NCBI RefSeq assembly: GCF_964340395.1
Contig: NC_135569.1
Coordinates: 12,089,519 to 12,153,518 of the forward strand
Direction: 5' to 3'
DNA: 64,000 nt
DNA from: Glandiceps talaboti
Taxonomy: Eukaryota; Hemichordata; Enteropneusta; Spengelidae
The stretch's first letter is position 1. Each line of letters starts with the position of its first letter. The position numbers and the translations under genes are program-made. This document shows positions 38,951 through 52,300 of this stretch, piece by piece. The notes under the pieces are model-generated. The model saw only the letters and a list, made by a program, of their open reading frames with translations. It ran no database searches and was not told the DNA's origin.

Positions 38951-39504
38951 CTTTGAAAAGTAGTTGAAAACTGTCAAATCGCCACATTTTCTAGTAGCGA
39001 AAATATCTCGGTTTATCTGATTTCACTTGCCTTGCCAGACATGTGTAGTTAGGATTCAGTAGACACTGGTGGCCCATATAGTTGTATGGTATACATGCAT
39101 ACTAATGCAAGTATGGTTCAATTCAACGTCTGTACCACACTTATTTATAGCATTTATTTCATGTGTGAAATAACAATATCTATTGCTCATTTTTGCACAC
39201 CAGTTTTATGACGTCTTCACCTTACTAACTTCCCAGTGGTAACATTGTTTATAGATTTGTTACATTTTGAAGTACCACTATCATCCACTCGTGTAATTTT
39301 TTTTTTAAAGTAGATTTTATGTAATAGTTTGCGTTTATTAGTCGATACCTTACTTTCTGCAGTAATACCTGGTATGAATTTTACCATCCTTTCTTTCCAT
39401 ATGTCCTATACTCTATGTCCTATACTGAAGAAATCTGATGTAGCGGTGAGCTATTTGTGATTTATTACCTTCATTATTTTGCTTTCAGGAATTATCACTT
39501 CTTT

Positions 39505-39593
39505 CAAATACTTACTGAACCTTCATGTACATTCAAATACTTACTGAACCTTCATGTACATTCAAATACTTACTGAACCTTCATGTACATTCA
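39505..39593. repeat. 29-bp tandem repeat, 3 copies
   Basis: TTCAAATACTTACTGAACCT then TCATGTACA, repeated exactly. Confidence 0.9.
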
Positions 39594-39828
39594 ATCATGC
39601 TCATTACTGGCAAAATTCAAATCTCGAATAGTTAATCAAAACCAATGAACTGCAGTAAGACACATTCTCATTGGTTAAATGGAGCATTATACAAGACGCA
39701 TTCTTATTGGTTAAATATAATGCAGTCTGATTTGATGTAGGGGCAAGCAAGTCCAAACCATGAATGTGTAATAACAAGGACAATTGAAGAAAAAACCAAA
39801 AGTACTAATGAATAAATGGCCCACTACA

Positions 39829-39931
39829 GTCTGTAAGGTATGCCATGATGGGGCGCCCTCACACATCGGTCAATCCCTTTCCTGATCAGGCCAGCGAGGG
39901 CGTAGTGACATTGATGTAGCTTACAGTCTCA
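39829..39931 (+). mobile_element. Short foldback element, copy C
   Basis: Same family as 36587-36688 (CTGTAAGGTATGCC ... AGCTTACAG), flanked by an exact 10-bp repeat GCCCACTACA (39819-39828 and 39932-39941). Confidence 0.8.
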
Positions 39932-40426
39932 GCCCACTACTACATCAGATTTTAATCAGATCTCCTTTTGGCATCCTTCAAATTGCAGTGCCTTCATGAA
40001 GTTCATTCATACGTACATATAGTATACACATTTGCAAACTGTTTTTTTTTTCAAAATATTTAAAAAGTTGTATATTTATTTTGGTAACTACTGCCAATTT
40101 ACATGTATTGGTCGCAGCAGTTGATGGAGTTATTTATTTTTTGTAATATAAGCAGTGAAGTTCTTATTAATATTTATTTCAAACAGAAAAAAAACTTTTA
40201 TACTTTTTTCAAAACTTCTAAAGAGTTACATGTAAATATTTGTATCTATGTTCCAACTGTGTTAGCAGTCTGTTTGAGTGATGTGTTTGTGAGATATGTT
40301 GACATTTTTACAGATCAAAGGGAAACAAAAGTGAGTTTGATTTTATATTAGCTGTATTTCTGTATGTTTACTAAGGAAAGTAATTTTCACCAATTCAACA
40401 TCATGAACCTCTTTAAAGTGGCCAGA

Positions 40427-40744
40427 TAGATGAGGATTTGGTATTTATTTTGGATTTTTAATTCATAGAACAATTTTATCATGACTTCCTACTTGAAAAA
40501 TCAATGTGAAACAACATATGCCAAGTCCTTTTTAGTAACTCAATACATTGCAAAAGATTCATAAATGTGTACAATAACAAACTTTTTACACATTTGTTTT
40601 AAAAAAATAGCTTTTTGCAACATATTGAGTTACAAACACAGACTTGGTCTATGTTGTTTCACTTTGATTTTTCAAGTAGGAAGCTATGATAAAACTGTTT
40701 TATAAATTAAAGATCAGTATCAAATCCTCATCCATATGGCCACG
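40427..40744 (+). mobile_element. TTAA-flanked foldback MITE, copy 1
   Basis: A 318-bp near-palindrome with ends AGTGGCC and GGCCACG and inner GATGAGGATTTGGTATTT facing its complement. It is flanked by TTAA on both sides (40423-40426, 40745-40748). TTAA targeting is piggyBac-like. Confidence 0.7.
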
Positions 40745-40980
40745 TTAACATACAAATATAAAAATTAGAAATTTATACTTTCGCCATATCTGGCTTAGAA
40801 TATGCGTGCTGTTCAATGGGACACTGAATTCTGGGAAACAAACAAAGTAAGGAGCTTCACATCTCTTTAAAACAATAGCATTGAACATTGTTTAGTCAAT
40901 GGAACAGGTCTGAGGTATGAAATTGCAAACTGTGTTTCCCAGAATGCCTCACTCTAGCTTTCAGCAGGCCTCTTCTAGTC

Positions 40981-41157
40981 TAGTCTCGGTTACCCAGACT
41001 CTTGCCGCTTGGGGCTCTGCCTACAAGACCTCCACAAATGAGTGTCTGAGAAAACCACATTCCAACTACCCTGTGACAGAAGTCACACAGTACATTTCTT
41101 TGGGGTGGTCTTGTAGGCAGAGGCCCCCAGTGGCGAGAGTCTGGGCCACCGAGACTA
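40981..41157 (+). mobile_element. 177-bp foldback element with 9-bp target duplication
   Basis: Ends TAGTCTCGG and CCGAGACTA. The arms read CCCAGACTCTTGCC and GGCGAGAGTCTGGG, then GCCTACAAGACC and its complement. It is flanked by exact CTTCTAGTC (40972-40980 and 41158-41166). A 9-bp duplication would suit a Mutator-like element. Confidence 0.75.
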
Positions 41158-43022
41158 CTTCTAGTCCAGATTTGCCATTTTGATAACTCTATTTTAGAGA
41201 ACTTCATGGAATGTAGAATTGATGAAAAAAGACTTTTCTTGACCCTTTATGAATAGACAAATGTAGCCAAGATGAAACTAGCTTTGCCATTGTTCCCCAG
41301 ATAGATTTTTGATAATTTTAGTAGAAAAGTGATTGGAAATAATGTATTCTCGCAAACCAGAGCTGTTATTTCTTCCACGACACTACAAAATAAGGAGAGC
41401 TATTGGCGGTGTGTCTTGGATGGTGCCGTAAAAGAGGCTGTGGTTTACGACGATGAAATAACGCTGTTTAGGTTGTCATTATGGTTAGCCTATACAAAGT
41501 CATTCTTAAAGGGGGCACAAGCTGAGTTTACTCGTGTTTGGGTTTAGTTGTATATTTACAAGGTACTCAGAGTATTGTACTTACTAGAGTACACTTAGCC
41601 ACCACTTGCAATTGATTGAACTCAAACCTGGTATCAAGATATAATTCATAAACGATCCCATGACGTAATTTATGATATTGTATCAAAATGTTCAGGTAAT
41701 CTCAACGATGCTATCAACTGTTCTAACAATGCCAGAAGACAATCGTTATGTTGTACAAGGCATGCATCGACATAAACGCATTTTAAAAATAGTTTAATCG
41801 AGGTATTTTCACTTCAGTAAAAACTTTCTAAACTCAGCTTGTGCCATTTTATCTTGGAATATTTCATGTCAGTATTAATAATTATTCACTGAATTTATAT
41901 ATGTTATGTATTCATATGTTTGTTAGTAAATGTATACAGCTAAAACAGGAATTGTTTGCCTGAAAAGTGTAAGTCTCAATTACCCAATCTCACCACTGAT
42001 GGCGCACTTCAAGCCAAGTGATAGCTAGGTATTGAAAGCGTGAGTACCTATTGTAAAGGAAGATGGCCACTGTCTGAATCTATGGAAGTCACTGATTGGA
42101 CGAACAATTTGCAGTGAATATATCGTCGGTTGTTTTATGAAAAACAAAAAAAATACTCTAGTTACAGCTAGTGCAGGTTTAATAAACCAGGCGTCTTCTA
42201 ATCTCATTTTCTCAAACTTTCTTTTGGTGGTCTGGTAGAAGAACACCCAGCTGCGACAGGCTGTGTAACTGAGATGGGGCTTCTTCATGTTGGAAACAAC
42301 AGAAGGAACAATGTTTTTGAGTTTTTCAATATCAAACAAGCATGTACAGGAAAGTTGAAATTTAGGTAGATATTACAAATTTGACAGTCATAACATGGAA
42401 TTTTTAGAATTATACATTGGAGATTCATTGACTAACTGTTACTGTTTAGTTTAGATAAAGTTAAGATTTTAGAAGAATGTTCTGTGTTTGCAGACTTAAC
42501 TATTGTTGTAACTTACTTGTACCGTATAGTAATTATCTGCGCACCAGAGGCTGTTGGAACTTTTGCTACAATCATAGACCCTACACCAAGTAGGGTCTAT
42601 GCTACAATTAGGAAACCTTAGTCAGTTAAAAAAAAAAAAAAAAATCATAAGTGGACCACCTAAGTCAGTTATAAAAAAGCATAAGCACTAGACCACTTAA
42701 GTCAGTTATTTTTTTTAAGAATAAGAACTAGACCACGTAAGTACAAAATGTAACAACCAGACCACCTGAGATGGTTATAAATAGTTATAAATAACAATAA
42801 TAATATCTAAGTTGGTAATAAAAATTACAGCTAAGTGAATTATAAAATGACCATTGGACTACCTAAGTTGGGTATGAAAATCACAACTTTTCCCTTTACA
42901 TTGAAATGGTGGCTAAGTTTACCATTGTTCATCTACATGGTTACTTTAATGAAATATGATAAGATTTGACGTAAAATACACACTGTTCTGTGATTTTACT
43001 TCCAGGTGTTAAATAGAATTAA

Positions 43023-43368
43023 AGAGGTCATATGGATGAGGATTTGGTATTTGTTTTGGATATTTAATTCATAAAGCAATTTTATCATGACTTCCTACTT
43101 GAAAAATCAATGTGAAACAACATAGACCAAGTCTGTGTTTGTAACTCAATACATTGTAAAAAGCTAAAAAAATCTGGAAAAAGTTTGTTATTGCACATAC
43201 AATAACAAACATTTTACACATTTAGTAATCTTTTGTATTTTATTGAGTTACTAACAAGGACTTATCATATGTTATTTCACATTGATTTTCAAGTAGGAAG
43301 TCATGATAAAATTGCTTTATGAATTAAAAATCCAAAATAAATACCAAATCCTCATCCATATGACCACG
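43023..43368 (+). mobile_element. TTAA-flanked foldback MITE, copy 2
   Basis: A 346-bp relative of 40427-40744, flanked by TTAA at 43019-43022 and 43369-43372. Arms contain CATATGGATGAGGATTTGG and its complement. Confidence 0.7.
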
Positions 43369-43643
43369 TTAAGTGAAGTTATTCATGGAAACATACAGCA
43401 TACTAAACTTATGAAAATGCAATAAGGTATTAGATATTGTGAAATAGTTTTGTTGTAATGTGATGTATGATTGTTAGTAGTTGTCATGTGATTGGATCTA
43501 ATCAGCCAGTTAATTGTATTACAGTAATTACTTGTAAATAAGTTTTAAAACATTTTGATTGAAATGAATGTCAGTGTTGAAGGAAACAATAAATGAAGCA
43601 ATCTCAGACATATGTGCTGATGCGATGTTGTGTAAAGAATGCA

Positions 43644-43858
<215 letters not shown>

Positions 43859-44184
43859 CTGATTCTGAGTATCAATGACAGACTATTTATCGAACTGTGT
43901 TCTCCGCAAAGATGACTACCGTACTAACGCCACTGTGTTTACATTTTGTTGTTGTTGGGTGGACGCGGACGTTCCGTTCTGGACGCGACAGACGAATTCC
44001 GCAGCGCTGATTGGATAAAAGTTTCTATCACATGACAGGGTCAGTATTATTTTCGAGGGGGACAAGTTCCATTTTGTGGGGGTTGAATTTGGATATAAAA
44101 TAAAGGCTTTGCTTAAAGATAACACTGGTCACGTGTTCAGTAGCATTTGATGACGGAAAGATTGTAAGCAGTACATCATCATAC

Positions 44185-44570
44185 CCAAAACAAAACACCA
44201 CATCGCATCACATCGCATCATATCGCATCACATCACATCACATCACATCACAACACAACACAACACAACACAACACAACACAACACAATACAACACATCA
44301 CATCACACCACACCACACCACACCACATCACATTACACCACACAACACAACACAACACCACACCACACCACACCACTTCACATCGCATTACATCACACCA
44401 CACCACACCATACCACACCACTTCACATCGCATTACACCGAAACACCACACCGCACCTCACCACACCACACCATACCACACCACTTCACATCGCATTACA
44501 CCGCACCAGACCAGACCAGACCATACCACATATACACCACACCACACCACACCACACCACACCGCCCATT
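44185..44570. repeat. Pentanucleotide CACAN repeat
   Basis: CACAT, CACAA and CACAC units, strand-asymmetric (almost no G on the plus strand). Confidence 0.9.
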
Positions 44571-45411
44571 AATAATACAAGTGACACACTTTTGCTCTCT
44601 TGGGTTTGCCCAATTGTTTGGTTGCCTATGTGTTTGTCTCGTTATCTCATTTGAAGTCGTAACAATGCTAGAGAAGCAGTCGAGTGAAAACGTGCAATCC
44701 TATCTCCATACCCGAGTAATGCTGTTAGCCATATAGTAGTGCTATTCGTGACGACTTTTGACCCCAAAAAGGCTGGGTGGAAATAAACAGAAAATTATCC
44801 TCTCCGTGTATACAATACGTTTCTTTCAAAGAGACAACGCCTTTCAATTTCCGAAATTGAACCTTTGTTGGTGAGAAGATATCCACCCTTATTTATACAC
44901 AGAAGCGTTGATAGCAAGCATGAATGCCTTTTCGTGTTCTTTGGATAATTGTTCAGTGTTACTCAAATATACCCACACCTTTGCATGCTTCATGTCAGAT
45001 TGGCAGCATTGGTGAGTTCTAATATCCCAAAGTCCGTGCCGTCGACACGGTTTTTTTTTTCCAGAATTCTTAAATATTTTATTGTAGAAATATTACAATA
45101 GTTGTCTTATAGGTTTTGGTTTCAGAGTATTAATAACTAAAGTGACGTGTTTTACTTCAAATTGTACAAACATCATCGACTTTAGTGGTCACGTGTTTCA
45201 TTGGACAATTCATACAATAAAAACACAGTTTGACAGGTATTTCTTTAAGAGTCGCTACTTCAGTGAATTGGACGCATTCAACCGTGCCACATTTTTGTAT
45301 GATTAATTTGAACGAGTGTATAACTATCGAGATCGTGACTTGTTGCAATTCACACCGTCACACCAACGTACGTTCCTTTGGCTTGTTGTCCAGACTACTA
45401 GCGTAGAACCG

Positions 45412-45419
45412 TATATTTA
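45412..45419 (+). promoter_or_regulatory. Possible TATA box of the sushi gene
   Basis: TATATTTA lies 75 bp upstream of the ATG, at a workable distance for a start site near 45445. The match is weak and AT-rich sequence is common here. Confidence 0.3.
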
Positions 45420-45486
45420 CAGAGCTGAACGTTGAATTGAGTTCGCGAATTTTTCAACTGGATTATTTGGTGTCGGCGAATACAAA

Positions 45487-46216
45487 ATGGCGGGATTTCT
45501 TATTCTGACGACATTACTGCTTCAATTTGTATGTATAGCACACGCACAAGGTACGTATTTTTGTATGTAATCCATTTTTGTGTGAAAAAAATTGGTATTG
45601 AGGAGTTCGACACAAGTGGAAGTGGGACGAAGTAAACAACAATAGTTATACAAACCGTGAACCACATCAAAGACTACACCACCAGACAAATTTGTTGCTA
45701 ATGCATCCGATACCCAAATTCGGTCCATAAGCCTGTTCGTAAAGAATTTTGAAATTGTAATAGCTCTTGATGAGATGAGACAGAAAATTTTCAATAATTT
45801 GGGCATAATTCGGATACTATTTCGACGATAATTTTGTTGTGAATCTGAAAATACATGGTACGTCAGTACTAAGAGAGGCTTGGATTTGATATCTTCGAAC
45901 CATAATCAATATAATATACTATACTATAACATAACATTCCTTGCAAAATTTACTCCGACGTTTAATAGTTTGTTGCGCCCAAATACGGACTACTTGTCTT
46001 TGGTGGAACATTACCTGCAAAATACTTAACGAACAGTTAAAACTGTAACAGCTAACGACTAGACTGATTAACAGTACTTACAACGTTGTATCACAACGTC
46101 TCTTCAAACACTCGTGCAACTACCCATTTACAAAGTAGGCGTTGACTCGGACGTTTTACGACGTACATATGGGCATTAAAGTGACCATGCTATAAACACC
46201 AAATAGATGTCACAAC

Positions 46217-46306
<90 letters not shown>

Positions 46307-46336
46307 AGCCTGTCCATCCGTCTGTCCGCCTGTCCA

Positions 46337-46385
<49 letters not shown>

Positions 46386-49295
46386 ATGTCTGTCCGTCCG
46401 TCCGTCCGTCCGTCCGTCCGTGTCTTTCCCTGACACTCTCTCCCAATATTTTCATATTACTTTACTTGTACTTTATTCACTTGCAGGATAAGTTTTCCCT
46501 ATATGGTACACTTCAGTACACTAAAATAGATAGAAAATGTATATTGCAATAGAAAAATAAACAACAATATAAGCAATTCTCGATACTATCAATATTTTTT
46601 TTAGAATCACCTTTCAATCGTCTACAAGGCCACGTCATTGTTAATGGTGTACTCTTAGCAAACGTCTTAGCAAACGTCTCTTTAGAATTTGGTTTTCTCA
46701 CGACCTAAAAAAATTGAAGCTTTGGTAAACACCGCCGGGCCTTTGCGTGACTCATTGAGAAGAGTGATCTGTGTGTATGTGTGGATAGAAACACTAGTGG
46801 TCAAAAGTATTTGGGGAATGGTCTTCTCACGACTTAAACAAAAATGATGCTCTGCAAATTAACACTGGCCTGTGCGTAGCTCATTGAGAAGAGTGGCGTG
46901 ATCTGGTTGGTGGTAGGTGTGCGTGGGTACAAATACTTAGTGGCTACAAGTGTTTGAGAAATGTCTTTGCAAAGTGGATAACAAAATGTTCAACAACATG
47001 CTAATAGCTGATATGTACAAACATCATAACATCGTTCACGAATCCTTCAAAAGCTCGTGACACTGACCGCACATACTTCATCATGGTGACTGGGACCTTA
47101 AACTACCACACGTACAGTAAACCAGCATATATAAACACGATACTAGTAAAACACATGTGTTTTGCACAGTTGTATAACATTTTACGTAAACAATGGCGTT
47201 TGTGGAACGTTGTATTCGCGTCTTTCAGTCACAAATTCAGTTTCAGTCGAACTTCAGAATTCCATACTATTTTGCCATATACACAGTTTTTTGACCTTTC
47301 AGAGCACTAACTTGTTGTAATACAAAAGCTGAAAATCGGCGTTATTTCCATTTTTGGATCGCTTTGTCAAACGACGCTTTGGAGTGTAGGCTTTATGTTG
47401 TTTTTGTGAACTCCCACATTGTCATATATATTTAATCACTTTTTTACAGTCTGCCTATTGCCAGTGGCAGGGATTACGCCTTAGAGGTCACGACCCTTTT
47501 CTTAAATCTCAGCTGTTTTTCAACCTCACACTGTTGGGTATTCTGTTCACCTTACTGCATGTAACTATAGGTGGTTGTTTTCAACTTCATCAAAACTGCA
47601 CTAGCTGCAACTTGAACGTTTAAAAAAAATGTTTTGTAAAGTACAAGAACTTACTCGTAAAAGTACACAATGAACAGTACATGTATTATATCATCTGTGT
47701 ACAAACGCATTTTTGTAGCTGTATACACAAGAAATCTATTAAATTGATATTTAGATTCGCACTAAAAATCAACGCCCTCAACGGCGAGCACGATTTCAAC
47801 TTGTTTCGATACTGCTTAATATGGATAATATGGAGCACCGAGTAATGAAACTTGTCTAATTATTGGTATTTTAACAATTTTCAAAACCTAGTCAAAGTGG
47901 GTCTAAAATAGGGCCTGGGGTTTCCAGCACTGGTCACACACCAGTACCAGCAGAGCTGACCACTGATACCGGCCCTGGGGATACACTCGGCTACGCTTTA
48001 GGGTGAAAGTCGTACACATACACCACCAAAATAAAGACATTACAAGGCCTATATGCAATGAATGGACATATGGCTATTCATATTATTATAGCATGTTGGC
48101 CAATCAATGTACACGTATCATATCAAGCATGTCCTTATGATAGCATGTCCAATCACACGACACGTATCATAGGAAGCATAAATTCATGTACTTATTTATT
48201 AATTTACTTATTTTCATTAATTTTGTTGATAGAATGTGAACTACCAGCTCTCCCATCTAACGTGGAATGTTACATAGAAGCCATAGACGATACATGCAGT
48301 AATACAAACCTTGCTCCTACCGGTAAAGTGTCACCGGGGGGATCTTTACTGGTGGTATGTAACGGTGGACTTTTACCAAAGTATGATGCAGGGTATACAT
48401 GCGTTTATATCTCACCGACGATAGGTGCCATGATCAACCCTGGTCTTGGAAATGATGCATGTGAAGGTACGTGGATGGTTTTTAGATACCCCTCCATTTA
48501 CCCTGGACAACTAAATGTTCTTTTCCTGACCATGTACAGCCAGCGACAACCAAACCTTTACAAGCAGAACTTTTTCCAAACAGGGAAAGTAAACAACTGA
48601 TTTGAAGTAATAACACTTGGCACAGCATGTTTGAACAGCGGAGACCTATTAAATGCTTTGATAAGAACAGATTGATGGCTTCTTTACTTTTACATGAAAT
48701 GCAAGGGGAATTTGAAATTTATTTTGTGAATGTGAGCTATTGTGTAAAGAGTCCATAAAACTGTTCTTATCAAATGATGGAATGTAATATTTGTCTCTGT
48801 ACTTCTAACATGCTGTGCCAAGTGGTATTAATTTAATTCATTTATTTACTTTCCCTGTTTGTAACAAGTTCCGCTTGTAAATGCTTGTCTGTCACTGGTT
48901 GTAAGAGACCTTGTCATTTCGGGTCGGAGATGAGAAGTGAGAACATCCACTAGTGAAGAGTATTTTCTAGTACAATGAAGAAAATTATTGGATTAATACA
49001 ATTATATACCTGTGTCATATCAGCATTATTTATGAAAATTAGGGAGGAGTGACGTTGACTTCGAAAACGAAATGTGTAGGCGCACATTTAGGCGTACGTG
49101 ACGTAGAACAACCAGGGTATAAATCGTTTATTTTTTGTTCGAAAGCGTTCAATTTGGCTTGCGTATAGTTTTGGTGGGCTGAGGTGTTATATATAGTATA
49201 ATGATATAGCCTATGTCACTGGTAAGACTGTGTTGTGTATTAGATCGAACTGTTTTCAAAATACTTTTTATATTTTACAAGTAGGTCTTCGCGCG

Positions 49296-49335
<40 letters not shown>

Positions 49336-49348
49336 TACAGACACAGGC

Positions 49349-49391
<43 letters not shown>

Positions 49392-52300
49392 CACACACAC
49401 ACACACACACACACATTAACTTCAAGGTATATATCACTATTTCACCTGTTCCCCAAATTGTGACTGATATTAACGTATATCAACAGGTACGTTATCTCTC
49501 TCTCTTTTCTTTTATAGTCGGGTGCCCTGATTTTGGCAGTCCTGTATTTGGTTTTCGTTCGCCGGAACCAGTCACGACTGGACTTTACAAAGTTGGTAGT
49601 GTTGTAGACTTGAGTTGTACAGCCGATAAAACACATTTCGGTTACAGCGCCCTTACATGCCAGTCTGGTGGGAAATGGTATAATGGTAACACTGAAGTTG
49701 CCGACAGTGATCTCCCGCCAAAAATTTGTTTCTGTGAGTTTTACAACCACATTGTTCATCATTACGTCTGCATTTAGTTAAAGCCCAGTGGCTATAACCT
49801 ATTGGTAATTTCTTTTAAGGTAGAATGCGCCCCAGGGATGAATTTCACTAAAATATCAAAAGTTCAAAAAATCTTTCAGTATGGTGGTGTTTAGCTGGCT
49901 GATTTATACATCAATACAACAGAGGTACCACCACCATCCACTTGTGAAATGTACCAAACTGAACACTAGTTATAGCGTGTGTCTTTCTAAGTAAGTTGAA
50001 ATCTCGATTGCCTCTGTTGTACTTTACCAGTAGCTTGATTTCCGTCGTAGTATATCTTTTTTGTTCCATCATTTCAGCGAATTGTCTAGATCCAGGGTCC
50101 CCAGTCAACGGAGGACGGGTCAGCAGTAGTCTGCTACACGGTGGAAGTATCACATTTGAATGTAATCTAGGTAACTTGGTTGGACATGCTACCATATATT
50201 GCAATGATGGCGTATGGAGCAATAGTGTGCCGTCCTGTGGAAGTAAGTGTCGTCAAAAAACACGTGGCGGGAATTCAAAACATTTTCTGGCTAAAATGGA
50301 CAGCAGATAGAATTTTGATTTGATTGATTTTTCATTCACTTTTTATTACAACCATTCTCTTTGAACTTTTACATCTCGGAGTCGTTATAAAGTACGGCCA
50401 CCGAATTTGTCGTACATATTGAACTCAGTTGACTGTTACAACTTAAACACGAGAAAATGTCACGGTGTTGATAATGGCTTAGTTGCGACCGATTATGGGG
50501 CTACTGACACGAGTTTTTGGTCATCACAAATATGAACATTTTGAGCTGAAAGAAAGTGTACTAGTCTAGAGGAAGTTGTTTGGACAAAAAAATATAACTT
50601 GTGAGTATGCAGTTTTCTGTTCACTGCTTAGTAACAGTTCGACGAAAAATATTCTATCTTATTTTGACAAAATAGCCAAGCTATAACTCAAATACATTTC
50701 TAAACATCGACTAATTTTCCCCTCCAGATTGCATTCTGCCCTACCTATCGCTGAATGTGGTATGCTATACGAGGTCCCCGGATGAAACTTGTGGTAGTAC
50801 GTCACTCGCGGCAGGCCATGCAGTATTACTCCGAGGACCCGAGGACCCACCATCGTTTCTGCTGGTTTGTGATGAAGGCTATTTACCTAAGCACGATACG
50901 GGTCATAGATGTGTGACTGGCAATGTTATCAACCCGAGTCTTGGGGATGATGTGTGTGAAGGTAAAGGGATGCCATCTCTACAGCACGGCCTCTTTCTTC
51001 TCAAAAAAAGAAATAAAACTATCATGTATCATAGAATACATATGAACCACGTGTCAGACAGTCATACGAACATGAACAATATATGTACTTTGAAATACTA
51101 AATTACTGCAATTAGCAGGTTTCCATAGATGGCAAAATTTGGAAAAATAATGTTGAAAAATTCTTTCGCTTAAGTCACTTTCCAAAAAAGAGCAATGCGT
51201 CAAGTTCGATGTTTGCATACGACATAATATGAAGAAAAATATTAAAAGTAAAAAGTAAAAGTAAACTAAAAATTCAACTCTGAATTAACCCGTCACAAAA
51301 ATGGTGGTAAATATTGGTTTCAAAATTGAAATGATAGCCCTGACTATTCTAGACTATTGTAAAATATTCATATGATTGCCAAAGCTGATATTGAAACAGT
51401 ACTTTATCACTGGCATCAGATGAGAAAGCAGGCGATATATATACAGATATGACCATGAGAAAGCAAAAAATGGGATATTAATGTTCTGATGAGGGATGGT
51501 GCAGAGTCCCCACATTCTATACTATCGTTACTGCATGTTGATAACAAATTTTGCAGACAATGTTGTGGGTGGTGTTCTGAATAACAGTAAAAAACTAATG
51601 TTTGACATTTTAGAGTGCTCATAATTTAGGGCATGTGATATACGACGGACGGATAGCAGGACAATGTTCGTTGGCCGAACTACAAAATGGCCGGCAATTC
51701 TTTCCATTCAAACTTCGTACTTAGACCATTTCAATATATTTTCAAAGTATGTGCTTTACTTTTATTGTTTGAAATGGCGAGGTTTATCAAAACAACATTC
51801 AATTCAAATAAAATCATGTTTTATTTTTAATGGCTTGGTTTATCAAAACAACGTTCAATTCAAATAATTTAAAATAATGTTTTATTTTTCAGTTGGTTGC
51901 CCAGATTTTGGCAACCCAGATTCTGGGCTTCGACTGCCGTTACCTATTATTGGTGGAATTTATAAAATTGGTAGTATTTTAGAGTTGAGCTGCGCCGAAG
52001 ACAAGACACATAATGGTTTCAACACACTAACATGCCAGTCTGATGGGAAATGGTACAATAATGGTACTAAAGTTGACGACAGTGATCTCCCGCCAAAAAT
52101 CTGTTTCTGTGAGTTTTTAAGTAGATTTTTCGACAAAATGTATAAATATGTTTCTGAGTTATATGTAAAATGTTTCATTGTATTTGTTTCTGTGAGTTTT
52201 AAGTAAATCTTCGACAATTTCTTAATATAATTTAGAAATTGATGTTTGTGAATTACAATCTGTAAACAGTTCAATTCTAGATGTACGCTATGAATTATTT

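Larger units (their letters stand above)
48233..50242 (+). other. First A-B-C exon block of the sushi gene
   Basis: Three consecutive exons of 234, 216 and 165 bp. The 234 and 216 bp exons match exactly in length the first two exons of the second block. Module A starts [14 protein letters not shown] and ends [11 protein letters not shown]. Module B starts VGCPDFGSP and ends SDLPPKICF. Module C starts [12 protein letters not shown] and ends VPSCG. Confidence 0.85.

Noticed and set aside
42025-42339. 104-residue minus-strand open frame (starting MFDIEKLKNIV)
   Set aside because: Not low complexity, but I see no family match, splice context or paired exon; it could be a decayed gene or transposon fragment, too weak to call.
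42573-42601. Perfect hairpin CATAGACCCTAC / GTAGGGTCTATG with 5-nt loop
   Set aside because: No flanking pattern or second copy; a single short palindrome is expected by chance in a 64-kb repeat-rich region.
46207-46491. Cys-Leu-Ser-Val open frames here and at 56756-57200
   Set aside because: Artefact of (TGTC)n and (TC)n tracts.
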